Below, in pieces: positions 36,475 to 43,877 of a stretch of DNA of 64,000 nt. The DNA is taken from positions 27,888 to 91,887 of the forward strand of contig DFKZ01000099.1 of assembly GCA_002373975.1 (NCBI GenBank), given 5' to 3'. A program made the position numbers and the translations under genes. Numbering within the stretch: position 1 is the first letter of the stretch; every line of letters begins with the position of its first letter. The notes under the pieces were generated by a model that was given only the letters and a program-made list of their open reading frames with translations, searched no databases and was not told where the DNA came from. The stretch comes from Lachnospiraceae bacterium UBA3632. GTDB lineage: Bacteria > Bacillota > Clostridia > Lachnospirales > Lachnospiraceae.

Positions 36475-37660
36475 GATAAAAACCCTTCGGGGATTTATTA
36501 TCAGAAATTTCATAATCATTCTTCTTATAGTGGTTGCCGCAGAGATGGTGACTGTACTGATACTGAACAGACTGATATTCCCGCTTTTTTCACCGCTGTT
36601 GTTCGGAAGAGGGGGGATCAGATCCTATGATGTCACGACAGTACTTGTGTTTTTTCTCTATTTACTTGTCAGGGCGGTATTGTTTATTGTATCCCGTTTT
36701 ATTCCGATAGGGATCAATCATTTCGATGACAAGTTGATCGCGAGTATTACACTTTTTAAGGGAAATGTTCTGGCAGAGCAGTACGATTCTAACAGTATAT
36801 GGATCAAGCTTTTTTTGATCGCTCTTATCATTGCAGTGATCATGCTTATTGTTTTTCCTCCGCTGATGGCAGGGGCGATTTTTACGGGGCGGGTGGTCTC
36901 AAAGTTTTCGCTGCTTGAAAAAGAGGAAGCAAAGAGGAAAGCCCTCTATGAACAAAAGAGAAATCTTATGATCTCGGATATAGCTCATGATCTGAGGACT
37001 CCCATAACCACGATCTACGGATACTCTCAGGCGATACTGGATGAAAAGGCAGATCCCGATAAGGTCAGGGACTATCTTAATCTTATCAGTATGAAGTCGA
37101 AAAAGGTTGATGAGCTTATAAACCTGCTTTTTGATTACGTCAAGCTGGACAGTGAGGGATTTACCCTGCATAAGGAAAGGACGGATCTTTCAGAACTTGC
37201 AAGGCAGGCGGGAGCTCTTCTTTATCAGGATGTGACGGATGCGGGAATGGAGCTTGCTGCGCTTATTCCCGAGGAAGAGATACCGGTTGATGCGGATAAG
37301 GTACAGTTATCGAGAGTGATAAACAATCTTATCTCTAATGCGATAAAGCATAATCCTGCCGGCACTAAAATAGGGCTGATCATTCTGGGGGATGAGAAAA
37401 AATGGTCCCTGTATGTGGCCGACAGCGGCGAGCCCATCGACGAAAAGGCCGCAGAGAATCTGTTTGAGCCTTTCGTGACCGGAGATGAATCGCGCACATC
37501 AAAGGGAGGAACAGGATTGGGGCTTTCGATAGCACACAAGATAGCCATTCTTCACGGCTTTGATCTTAAGCTGCTTCAGGGATGGTCGGTGCCCGCCGAT
37601 GTAAGGCTGGAAGGGTTTACCAAATGCTTTGAGATTAGTTCGGACAATAAGAATATATGA
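36467..37660 (+). CDS. Sensor histidine kinase
   Basis: The 397-residue kinase starts at a TTG inside the end of the regulator gene. Membrane helices lie near residues 10-45, 57-80 and 112-140. The H-box is SDIAHDLRTPITT (H174), followed by the N-box NNLISNAIKHNP and the G-box GGTGLGLSIAHKIA. The extracellular part is short, about 30 residues at most, so it may sense a signal in or near the membrane, perhaps with a partner such as the DUF975 protein. A terminator follows. Confidence 0.93.
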   Translation: MDKIKTLRGFIIRNFIIILLIVVAAEMVTVLILNRLIFPLFSPLLFGRGGIRSYDVTTVLVFFLYLLVRAVLFIVSRFIPIGINHFDDKLIASITLFKGNVLAEQYDSNSIWIKLFLIALIIAVIMLIVFPPLMAGAIFTGRVVSKFSLLEKEEAKRKALYEQKRNLMISDIAHDLRTPITTIYGYSQAILDEKADPDKVRDYLNLISMKSKKVDELINLLFDYVKLDSEGFTLHKERTDLSELARQAGALLYQDVTDAGMELAALIPEEEIPVDADKVQLSRVINNLISNAIKHNPAGTKIGLIILGDEKKWSLYVADSGEPIDEKAAENLFEPFVTGDESRTSKGGTGLGLSIAHKIAILHGFDLKLLQGWSVPADVRLEGFTKCFEISSDNKNI

Positions 37661-37721
37661 TTAAATACAGATGATTAGATATCGATAATTTAATAAATGT
37701 TAGATTAGGAATTGATGAAAG

Positions 37722-37751
37722 AAGATACGGGAACTCCCCCGTATCTTTTTT
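37722..37751 (+). terminator. Rho-independent terminator after the two-component system
   Basis: AAGATACGGG (37722-37731) pairs perfectly with CCCGTATCTT (37738-37747) over a six-base loop, followed by more T residues. Confidence 0.92.
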
Positions 37752-37793
37752 GTTTATAGGAAGTTTTTTCAAAGGATTAAAAAAACTTTTTTT

Positions 37794-37838
37794 ATTTCAG
37801 GTTCATTTCAGGTTGACGGTTTAGGATAAAGCCATAAA
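37794..37838 (+). promoter_or_regulatory. Tandem ATTTCAGGT repeats, promoter of the VTC operon
   Basis: ATTTCAGGTTC (37794-37804) and ATTTCAGGTTG (37805-37815) are adjacent 11-bp repeats, followed by CGGTTTA and CATAAA at fixed distances. The same arrangement occurs at 41362-41406 before the phosphodiester glycosidase gene, so the two promoters are probably under one response regulator. The exact -10 is uncertain (CATAAA at 37833 or TAGGAT at 37822). Confidence 0.6.
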
Positions 37839-37936
37839 CAAGAAAGACGTCAGGAAAAAAGAGATAAAGAAGTAAACAGAAAGAAAAAAGATAGTTTCGA
37901 ATGAAAAAGAAACAGAACCGGATAAGGAGAAACAGC

Positions 37937-38758
37937 ATGAGCGATCAGACAATCTTTAAAAGATATGAGATCAAATATATCGTAACCCGCAGGCAGCAAG
38001 TAAAAATCCTGGAAGGGATGAAGGCCTACATGAAAGAAGACGAGCATGGAAAGAGCATGATCCAGTCACTTTACTACGATACGCCCGATCATATTCTTGC
38101 AAGGCGCAGCCTCGATAAGCCGGTGTATAAGGAAAAGCTGAGATTGAGAAGTTACGGTATCGCTAATGACAATTCAAATGTGTTTGCGGAAATAAAAAAG
38201 AAATATGACGGTATCGTGTACAAAAGACGCGTATCAATGAATCTCTCACAGGCTAGAGAATATCTGCCGGGCTCATTGTCAAAAGAATCGGGGAGAGCGG
38301 TATTCAACGAAAAAACCTTCAGAAACGGGCTTAAAAAAGGCAGCTCTAAAGCACAGATAGTTGATGAGATTGATTATTTCGTAAGCCTCTACAAGGGCAT
38401 AAAGCCCGCAATGATGCTTCAGTACGAAAGAGATGCTTTCTACGCCAAGGATGATCATGAATTCAGGATCACTTTTGATGACAACATCAGATGGAGAGAC
38501 TACGATCTGAGCCTTGATAAGGGATTTTACGGGAACAGGCTTATCGACAGAAGATATGTGCTTATGGAGGTCAAGGTGGGAGCGGCAATGCCCGCATGGT
38601 TTGTTAAGATCCTTACGGAAAACAGGATATACAAAACATCATTTTCCAAATACGGAACCGCATATCTTATCGAAACCGGTTTGGCGGACAGACTTCCGGA
38701 AAGCACATTGGGCATCCTGGATGAGGAGAACCTTACAGGATATAAACAGTGTATCTAA
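37937..38758 (+). CDS. VTC-domain polyphosphate polymerase-like protein
   Basis: The protein has 273 residues from the ATG at 37937, which has AAGGAG upstream. It has the VTC/CYTH tunnel fold: RYEIKYIV, SLYYDTPD, KLRLRSYG, then EIKKKYDGIVYKRR and, late, MEVKVG. These basic and acidic residues line the nucleotide tunnel in the family. The protein is soluble. It is followed by a DUF4956 membrane protein and a Cthe_2159-like protein, a set seen in many Firmicutes and sometimes with CotH kinases. It may make polyphosphate or modify an envelope polymer; the product is not shown by sequence. Confidence 0.88.
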   Translation: MSDQTIFKRYEIKYIVTRRQQVKILEGMKAYMKEDEHGKSMIQSLYYDTPDHILARRSLDKPVYKEKLRLRSYGIANDNSNVFAEIKKKYDGIVYKRRVSMNLSQAREYLPGSLSKESGRAVFNEKTFRNGLKKGSSKAQIVDEIDYFVSLYKGIKPAMMLQYERDAFYAKDDHEFRITFDDNIRWRDYDLSLDKGFYGNRLIDRRYVLMEVKVGAAMPAWFVKILTENRIYKTSFSKYGTAYLIETGLADRLPESTLGILDEENLTGYKQCI

Positions 38759-38889
38759 ATACAGCAAGACAACCACAATAAACAGCATAATAATAGCATG
38801 GCAAAAAGCTATTGTCTCTATCAGCGTATATAGCATTATTTAGAGATCAAGTATTTATTCAAGAATTTAATTCAGAAAGGAATCATAAA

Positions 38890-39576
38890 ATGACAAACTT
38901 ATTTACCAGTATTTTTGAAACAGAATTAGCAGCTACGGCAGTTATTCCCTTTTTGATCTGCCTTGGAGTTTCCCTTGTTCTGGGTGTATTACTTGCCTGG
39001 ATGTACAGCCTTAAGAATAAAGCTTCAAAGAGCTTTCTTATTTCCACAGCACTTCTTCCCGCAACGGTATGCGTGGTGATAATGATGGTAAACGGCAATA
39101 TCGGCGCAGGTATCGCGGTAGCCGGTGCCTTCAGCCTTGTGAGATTCCGTTCCGCTCCGGGTAATGCAAGAGAGATCAGTACCATCTTTATCGCAATGGG
39201 CGCAGGGCTTATCGCCGGAATGGGATACCTTGGATATGCGGTAATCTTCACAGTGCTTCTTGCGATCATACTGAATATTCTAAGCGCCACATCTTTCGGA
39301 AAAAGCGGAAATGAGCTTAAGAAGGTGCTGAGAATAACCATACCGGAAGACCTTAACTATGATACTATATTTGATGATATTTTTGAGAAATACACCTCCT
39401 GCTCAGAGCTGATTTCCGTAAAGACCAGCAACATGGGAAGCATGTTTAAGCTCCAGTATGAAGTGGCACTTAAGGATAAGAGCAAACAGAAGGAATTCAT
39501 GGACAGGCTTCGCGCCCGTAACGGTAATCTGGAAGTCAGCCTTTCAAATCCCGAGATGCTTCCCGGAGAGCTGTGA
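38890..39576 (+). CDS. DUF4956 family membrane protein
   Basis: The protein has 228 residues from the ATG at 38890, with AAAGGA eleven bases upstream. Three to four membrane helices fill the first 150 residues, including the family motif GAFSLVRFRSAPGNAREIS, and a small soluble alpha/beta domain forms the C-terminus. It lies between the VTC protein and the Cthe_2159-like lipoprotein in one operon. The DUF4956/VTC pairing suggests a membrane partner for the polymerase, but no activity is established. Confidence 0.85.
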   Translation: MTNLFTSIFETELAATAVIPFLICLGVSLVLGVLLAWMYSLKNKASKSFLISTALLPATVCVVIMMVNGNIGAGIAVAGAFSLVRFRSAPGNAREISTIFIAMGAGLIAGMGYLGYAVIFTVLLAIILNILSATSFGKSGNELKKVLRITIPEDLNYDTIFDDIFEKYTSCSELISVKTSNMGSMFKLQYEVALKDKSKQKEFMDRLRARNGNLEVSLSNPEMLPGEL

Positions 39577-39611
39577 TAATATATAAAAAAGGATTAACGA
39601 GGACCTAAGAT

Positions 39612-41231
39612 ATGAGTATACTAAAAAGATTTAAAGATAATCGAATATTGAAAAGATCTGCTGCCCTTGCGGCAGCAGGAATACTGGCTGTATCGCTTTC
39701 GGCCTGTGGCATGACAGGGACCGGTGCAAACAGCTCTATAAACAGTAAACAGACGGATACCGTAGCGGAGGCTACCGTAACGGAAACAGTTGAAAGCGCA
39801 GAATACTCAGCACCTTCCGAGAGCTCATCCAATCATACGCAGATCAACCTTTCAGACAGCGGATCTTCCTGTTCATCATCCTATGTGGATATAGACGGAG
39901 ATACTGTCACGATCACAAAAAAAGGTGTATATGAGCTTTCGGGCTCACTTTCGGACGGACAGATCATAGTTGATGCAGACGGAGCAGAGGTGGAGCTTAT
40001 CCTGAATAACGTGTCCATCAGCAACGATTCATCGGCTGTTATATATGTAAAGCAGGCAGAAACGGTTTACATAACTCTTGAGGAAAACTCGGTCAACAAG
40101 CTTTCTACAACCGGTGAATATGAAGCAATAGACGAAAATGATATCGATGCGGTTATCTTCTCAAAGGATGATCTTATCATCACAGGATCCGGAAGCCTTA
40201 CGGTTGATAATGACTATGGACACGGTATAGTCGGAAAAGACGACCTGACCATAGTATCCGGAACTTACGAAATAACCTGTGCGGAAGATGCATTATCCGG
40301 AAATGACAGTATTACCGTAGAGAGCGGTACATACACAATTAACAGCGGAGATGACGCGATCCACAGCGATCTGGAAACCGTGATAAATGGCGGGACCATC
40401 AATATAGAAAGCTGTGAAGAAGGAATAGAGGGAGCTACCGTAACCATAAACGGCGGAGATATTAACCTCACAGCTTCCGATGACGGTATAAATGCCGCAA
40501 GCGACGATGCGACAGCAGAGACTTACATCGTTATAAACGGGGGAAATCTCATCATTGAGTCATCAGGTGACGGAATAGATGCAAACGGCGCGCTGTACGT
40601 AACCGGTGGAAACACAATAGTTTACGGCCCGACAAATGACGGAAACGGTGCGCTTGACTATGACAGTACCGCAAAGATAACCGGAGGCACCTTTATAGCC
40701 ATAGGATCAAGCGGAATGGCGATGAATTTCTCCGAGGCAGAGCAGGGAACCATCCTGGTAAATACCGGATCGGCATATGGTGAGGGAACTGTTATAAAAC
40801 TCACCGATTCCGAAGGTAACGTGATAACAGAACTTGAATCTAAAAAGACTTTCAGCTCCGTGCTTATAAGCTCGCCTGAGATCGCATCGGACGGTAGCTA
40901 TACCCTTACAGTCGGCGATACGCAGACAGAGATCAGCATGGAAGGTAACATTTACGGATCCGGAATGGGCGGATTCCCCGGAGGCGGAGGCTTCGGCGGT
41001 CAGGGCGGCTTCGGAGGAGGCAAAGGCGGATTTGGCGGTGGCCGTGATGGCTCCGGAGACCAGAACGGTAATCCCGGTCAGCATCAGCATCCCGGAAACG
41101 GAGAGATGCCCGAAGGTGGCTTTGATGGCCAGACACCTCCTGAAATGCCCGAAGGCGGATTCGATGGCCAGACACCGCCGGAAATGCCTGACGGGCAGAT
41201 GCCTGAAGGAGTACCCGGGGGAAACCAATAA
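39612..41231 (+). CDS. Cthe_2159-like carbohydrate-binding lipoprotein (DUF4353 family)
   Basis: This 539-residue protein has a signal peptide ending in the lipobox LSAC. The central part (about residues 85-420) is a right-handed beta-helix with repeats such as DGAEVELILNNVSISN and NGGTINIESCEEGIEG; the homolog Cthe_2159 binds acidic pectin polymers and calcium. The last 100 residues are a Gly-rich stretch (GGFGGGRDGSG) and then two copies of a 13-residue repeat (MPEGGFDGQTPPE), perhaps a wall-spanning or adhesive tail. Third gene of the VTC operon, followed by a terminator. Confidence 0.85.
   Translation: MSILKRFKDNRILKRSAALAAAGILAVSLSACGMTGTGANSSINSKQTDTVAEATVTETVESAEYSAPSESSSNHTQINLSDSGSSCSSSYVDIDGDTVTITKKGVYELSGSLSDGQIIVDADGAEVELILNNVSISNDSSAVIYVKQAETVYITLEENSVNKLSTTGEYEAIDENDIDAVIFSKDDLIITGSGSLTVDNDYGHGIVGKDDLTIVSGTYEITCAEDALSGNDSITVESGTYTINSGDDAIHSDLETVINGGTINIESCEEGIEGATVTINGGDINLTASDDGINAASDDATAETYIVINGGNLIIESSGDGIDANGALYVTGGNTIVYGPTNDGNGALDYDSTAKITGGTFIAIGSSGMAMNFSEAEQGTILVNTGSAYGEGTVIKLTDSEGNVITELESKKTFSSVLISSPEIASDGSYTLTVGDTQTEISMEGNIYGSGMGGFPGGGGFGGQGGFGGGKGGFGGGRDGSGDQNGNPGQHQHPGNGEMPEGGFDGQTPPEMPEGGFDGQTPPEMPDGQMPEGVPGGNQ
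41106..41183 (+). repeat. Two tandem 39-base coding repeats
   Basis: Copies at 41106-41144 and 41145-41183 each encode MPEGGFDGQTPPE, with only synonymous or silent third-base differences by eye; a shorter third unit follows. It lies in the disordered tail of the Cthe_2159-like lipoprotein. Confidence 0.8.
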
Positions 41232-41264
41232 TACTGAAACCCTCCTCATAGGTCATATAACAAG

Positions 41265-41291
41265 GCCGCCACTGCAGAAGTGGTGGCTTTG
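41265..41291 (+). terminator. Probable Rho-independent terminator after the VTC operon
   Basis: GCCGCCACT (41265-41273) pairs with AGTGGTGGC (41279-41287) with one G-T pair, followed by TTTGTTGT. The T-run is interrupted, so termination may be partial. Confidence 0.75.
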
Positions 41292-41361
41292 TTGTATCAA
41301 AAAATAAACATGTCATGACAAGATAGAGAAAACCTTTGAATCTTTTTGAAAAAGGTTTTCT

Positions 41362-41406
41362 ATTTCAGGTTTATTTCAGGTATCCGGTTTATCATACGAT
41401 CATAAA
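41362..41406 (+). promoter_or_regulatory. Tandem ATTTCAGGT repeats, promoter of the phosphodiester glycosidase gene
   Basis: ATTTCAGGTTT (41362-41372) and ATTTCAGGTAT (41373-41383) match the site at 37794, including the following CGGTTTA and the CATAAA at the same distance. A likely operator for the OmpR-type regulator encoded at 35794. Confidence 0.6.
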
Positions 41407-41480
41407 GAACGGTACCTGAGAGTTTGACGTAACCTTTTGGACAGGTAGGTGCCATAAGGAGGATTGGGAGGATTAAGGTA

Positions 41481-42491
41481 ATGAAAAGACATGTATTTAC
41501 GATCATATATTCTGTCTTGCTGGCTGCATTTACGCTGTATATAATCCTGGATACTTTTGTGATTTCAAGAGTATATGATCAGGACACCACACAGATGAAT
41601 ACGGGGGTGTTTAATAATGAAGCGCCAGATACTGCTGAAGATGACAGTATTTCTGAACCGGATGTTTATATGTATGAGGAAACCGCAGCGACGGCATCCA
41701 CAGTAGTAGCGACGGCACCGACAGTAGCAACGACAGCAACGGCAGTAGCAACGACAGCAACGGCAGACGAAGAGATAGACTGTTATTCGGATGGGAACAT
41801 CTCGGTTACAATAGAGGAATACACATATAACGATACCAGGGTATATGTTGCGGATGTTAAGCTAAATTCCGCGGAGTATTTGAAAACAGCTTTTGCAGAT
41901 GATGCTTATGGAAAAAACATAAAGGCGACAACCTCGGAAATGGCAGAGAATAATGATGCCATTCTGGCAATTAACGGAGACAATTACGGATCGCAGGAAA
42001 GCGGATATGTAATCCGTAACGGCATTGTCTATCGTGATAAAGCTGGAAAAAATGATGTCCTTTGTATTTACGCTGACGGAAGCATGGAAATAATAGATCC
42101 CGATGAGATCAGCACGGATGAACTGGTGGAACGGGGCGTCTGGCAGGCATTTTCTTTCGGACCGGCACTGATAGAAGATGGTTCTGTTTCCGTATCGGAA
42201 GGGGATGAAGTCGGAAAGGCCAAAGCCAGTAACCCCAGGACCGCTGTCGGCATCATAGACGATCTGCATTATGTGTTTGTTGTTTCAGATGGAAGAACCG
42301 AGGAAAGCGAAGGGCTTTCGCTGTATGAACTAGCCGAATTTATGGAAAGCCTCGGCGTTACAACTGCATATAATCTGGATGGCGGAGGCTCATCAACCAT
42401 GGTGTTTCAGGGAACCGTGATCAATAATCCCACGACCACAGGGCGCTCTGTTAAGGAAAGAGAGGTGAATGATATTGTTTACATCGGATAA
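41481..42491 (+). CDS. Membrane-anchored phosphodiester glycosidase (NAGPA domain)
   Basis: This 336-residue protein has one N-terminal membrane helix (about 7-28) and a Thr/Ala-rich linker (about 70-95) leading to an extracellular NAGPA-type domain (about 95-336). The family motifs AINGDNYG, GVWQAFSFGPALIEDG, RTAVGI and YNLDGGGSSTMVF are intact. Such domains hydrolyse sugar-phosphodiester bonds in envelope or exopolysaccharide material. It shares its promoter architecture with the VTC operon. The stop overlaps the next gene by 23 bases. Confidence 0.9.
   Translation: MKRHVFTIIYSVLLAAFTLYIILDTFVISRVYDQDTTQMNTGVFNNEAPDTAEDDSISEPDVYMYEETAATASTVVATAPTVATTATAVATTATADEEIDCYSDGNISVTIEEYTYNDTRVYVADVKLNSAEYLKTAFADDAYGKNIKATTSEMAENNDAILAINGDNYGSQESGYVIRNGIVYRDKAGKNDVLCIYADGSMEIIDPDEISTDELVERGVWQAFSFGPALIEDGSVSVSEGDEVGKAKASNPRTAVGIIDDLHYVFVVSDGRTEESEGLSLYELAEFMESLGVTTAYNLDGGGSSTMVFQGTVINNPTTTGRSVKEREVNDIVYIG
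41706..41765 (+). repeat. 21-bp tandem repeat in a coding linker
   Basis: Two identical 21-bp units (41724-41744 and 41745-41765) encode VATTATA, preceded by a diverged 18-bp unit. They form the Thr/Ala-rich linker between the membrane helix and the catalytic domain; unit number may vary between strains. Confidence 0.8.
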
Positions 42492-42873
42492 AAGGGCAAA
42501 GCCTTTGATTAACAGCGTTTACTTCAATCTGGGATTTGCAATCTTTGTTGCATTGTTCGGCGCAATATATGAAATGTTCAGCCATGAGGTATACTCATAT
42601 TATATGATATATGCCTTTGGAATCCCTTTGGTTTTAGGAGTACTTTGTCAGGTGCTGACGCCGGTTGTGTTCGGAAAGTTTCCGGGGAGCATTGAAGCGG
42701 TACTTTGGAATCTGTCAATTGTAACATTTACTGCGGGATCATTATTAAAGGGGATTGTAGATATTTACGGCAGCAGCAATCACAAACTGATCATATATCC
42801 GGTCGCCGGATGCATACTTGCACTTCTTTCGGTGATAGTATTTTTGGCAAAAAAAGCAAATAGCAATTATTGA
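42469..42873 (+). CDS. Small membrane protein of unknown family
   Basis: The protein has 134 residues with four predicted membrane helices (about 15-35, 42-65, 72-95 and 105-128) and no motif I recognise. The ATG overlaps the end of the phosphodiester glycosidase gene by 23 bases and has GAGAGG just upstream, which supports coupled translation and a shared role in envelope biology. A long terminator hairpin follows 48 bases after its stop. Confidence 0.75.
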   Translation: MILFTSDKRAKPLINSVYFNLGFAIFVALFGAIYEMFSHEVYSYYMIYAFGIPLVLGVLCQVLTPVVFGKFPGSIEAVLWNLSIVTFTAGSLLKGIVDIYGSSNHKLIIYPVAGCILALLSVIVFLAKKANSNY

Positions 42874-42921
42874 GAATCAGTAAATAGCAATTTTTGGGTA
42901 TTATTTTGTAAAATAACTGAT

Positions 42922-42978
42922 AAAATGGTATTTAGGTGCGATTGTCTTTATGACATGCGCCGGGATACCATTTTTTTA
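42922..42978 (+). terminator. Long terminator hairpin between the membrane-protein gene and the DUF4867 gene
   Basis: AAAATGGTAT (42922-42931) pairs with ATACCATTTT (42965-42974), and inner segments GGTGCG/TGCGCC and TGTC/GACA extend the stem. Seven T residues complete it. It excludes an upstream start at 42950 for the next gene. Confidence 0.85.
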
Positions 42979-43003
42979 TTCTATCAATATGAGAGGTATG
43001 GCA

Positions 43004-43639
43004 ATGAATGTATTGAAGGTGACGGACCCGCAGTTCAGAAAGTACGGACGGGTCATTAAAAATGTCGATCTTAAGCCGCTTGTGGAAGCTATGGCTAACA
43101 CTCCCTGCCCTGACGATTGTGTTTATGTGGCAGGCGATCCTGCTCTCGAGGCGATCGGCACATCAAAGGATCTTCAGAGAATCTATTACGGGGAGCTTCC
43201 GATCCAGGTCGGCTATTGCAATGGCCATAATCAGAAGCTGAATGCGGTTGAATACCACCGCTGCAGTGAACTCAATATCGCACAGACCGACGCTATTTTG
43301 ATCGTCGGAATGCAGCAGGATATTGAGGACGATTTCACTTATGACACTTCCAAGATGGAAGCATTCCTTCTTCCTGCCGGATGCGGCGTCGAGATCTACG
43401 GAACAACACTTCATTACGCACCCTGCGGAGTGGGCGGAAATGGCTTCCGCGTAACCATCGTTCTTCCCGCAGGCACAAACGGTGATCTCAAGCAGTCACA
43501 TGCAGCCAAGAATCCCGCTGCATGCACCGATGAAGATGCACTCCTTGCCGCAAACAACAAGTGGCTCATCGCCCACAAGGACGGCGGTCAGGCAGAGGGC
43601 TCATTCCTCGGCCTCAAGGGTGAGAACCTGGAAGTATAA
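43004..43639 (+). CDS. DUF4867 family protein
   Basis: The protein has 211 residues from the ATG at 43004, which has AGAGG seven bases upstream; ATG 42998 is also in frame. It is soluble and beta-rich, with the look of a cupin-like metal-binding fold (VEYHRCSELNIAQTDAILIVG; FLLPAGCGVEIYGTTLHYAPC). I recognise the family as DUF4867, which from memory is often next to L-fucose isomerase genes, as here. It may act as a mutarotase-like or sugar-sensing accessory; no activity is shown. A structured repeat separates it from the isomerase gene. Confidence 0.75.
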   Translation: MNVLKVTDPQFRKYGRVIKNVDLKPLVEAMANTPCPDDCVYVAGDPALEAIGTSKDLQRIYYGELPIQVGYCNGHNQKLNAVEYHRCSELNIAQTDAILIVGMQQDIEDDFTYDTSKMEAFLLPAGCGVEIYGTTLHYAPCGVGGNGFRVTIVLPAGTNGDLKQSHAAKNPAACTDEDALLAANNKWLIAHKDGGQAEGSFLGLKGENLEV

Positions 43640-43684
43640 ATAAAGTATCAGTATAGATCTAACATATCCGATACAGGTGTCGCG

Positions 43685-43816
43685 GATGACATTTTCCGTG
43701 AGCGAACCATGTAGCGCCGCCGGCACTTACCGAGAACGAGCAGAGCGAAGTTCGAGGTTAGTACCGCTGAGTGCGCGATATGAGCCGAGAGGCGTGTGAG
43801 CGACGGAAATGTCATC
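43685..43816 (-). repeat. Structured dispersed intergenic repeat, copy B
   Basis: GATGACATTT-CCGT (from 43685, with one bulged T) pairs with ACGGAAATGTCATC (43803-43816). The reverse complement of the interior matches copy A (32814-32960) at most positions, including GCGGTACTAA, GGCTCATA and GGCGGCGCTACATGG. The outer stem differs in sequence between the copies but keeps its pairing, which suggests selection on structure. It fills most of the DUF4867-isomerase gap. Confidence 0.75.
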
Positions 43817-43877
43817 TGTAGATACCGTCACTGGGATAGATAATATAATCATTCAATATTTTACGGAGGAATCACAC

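Noticed and set aside
42950..43003. Upstream start for the DUF4867 gene
   Set aside because: The extra codons lie in the terminator hairpin at 42922-42978; ATG 43004 has a proper ribosome site.
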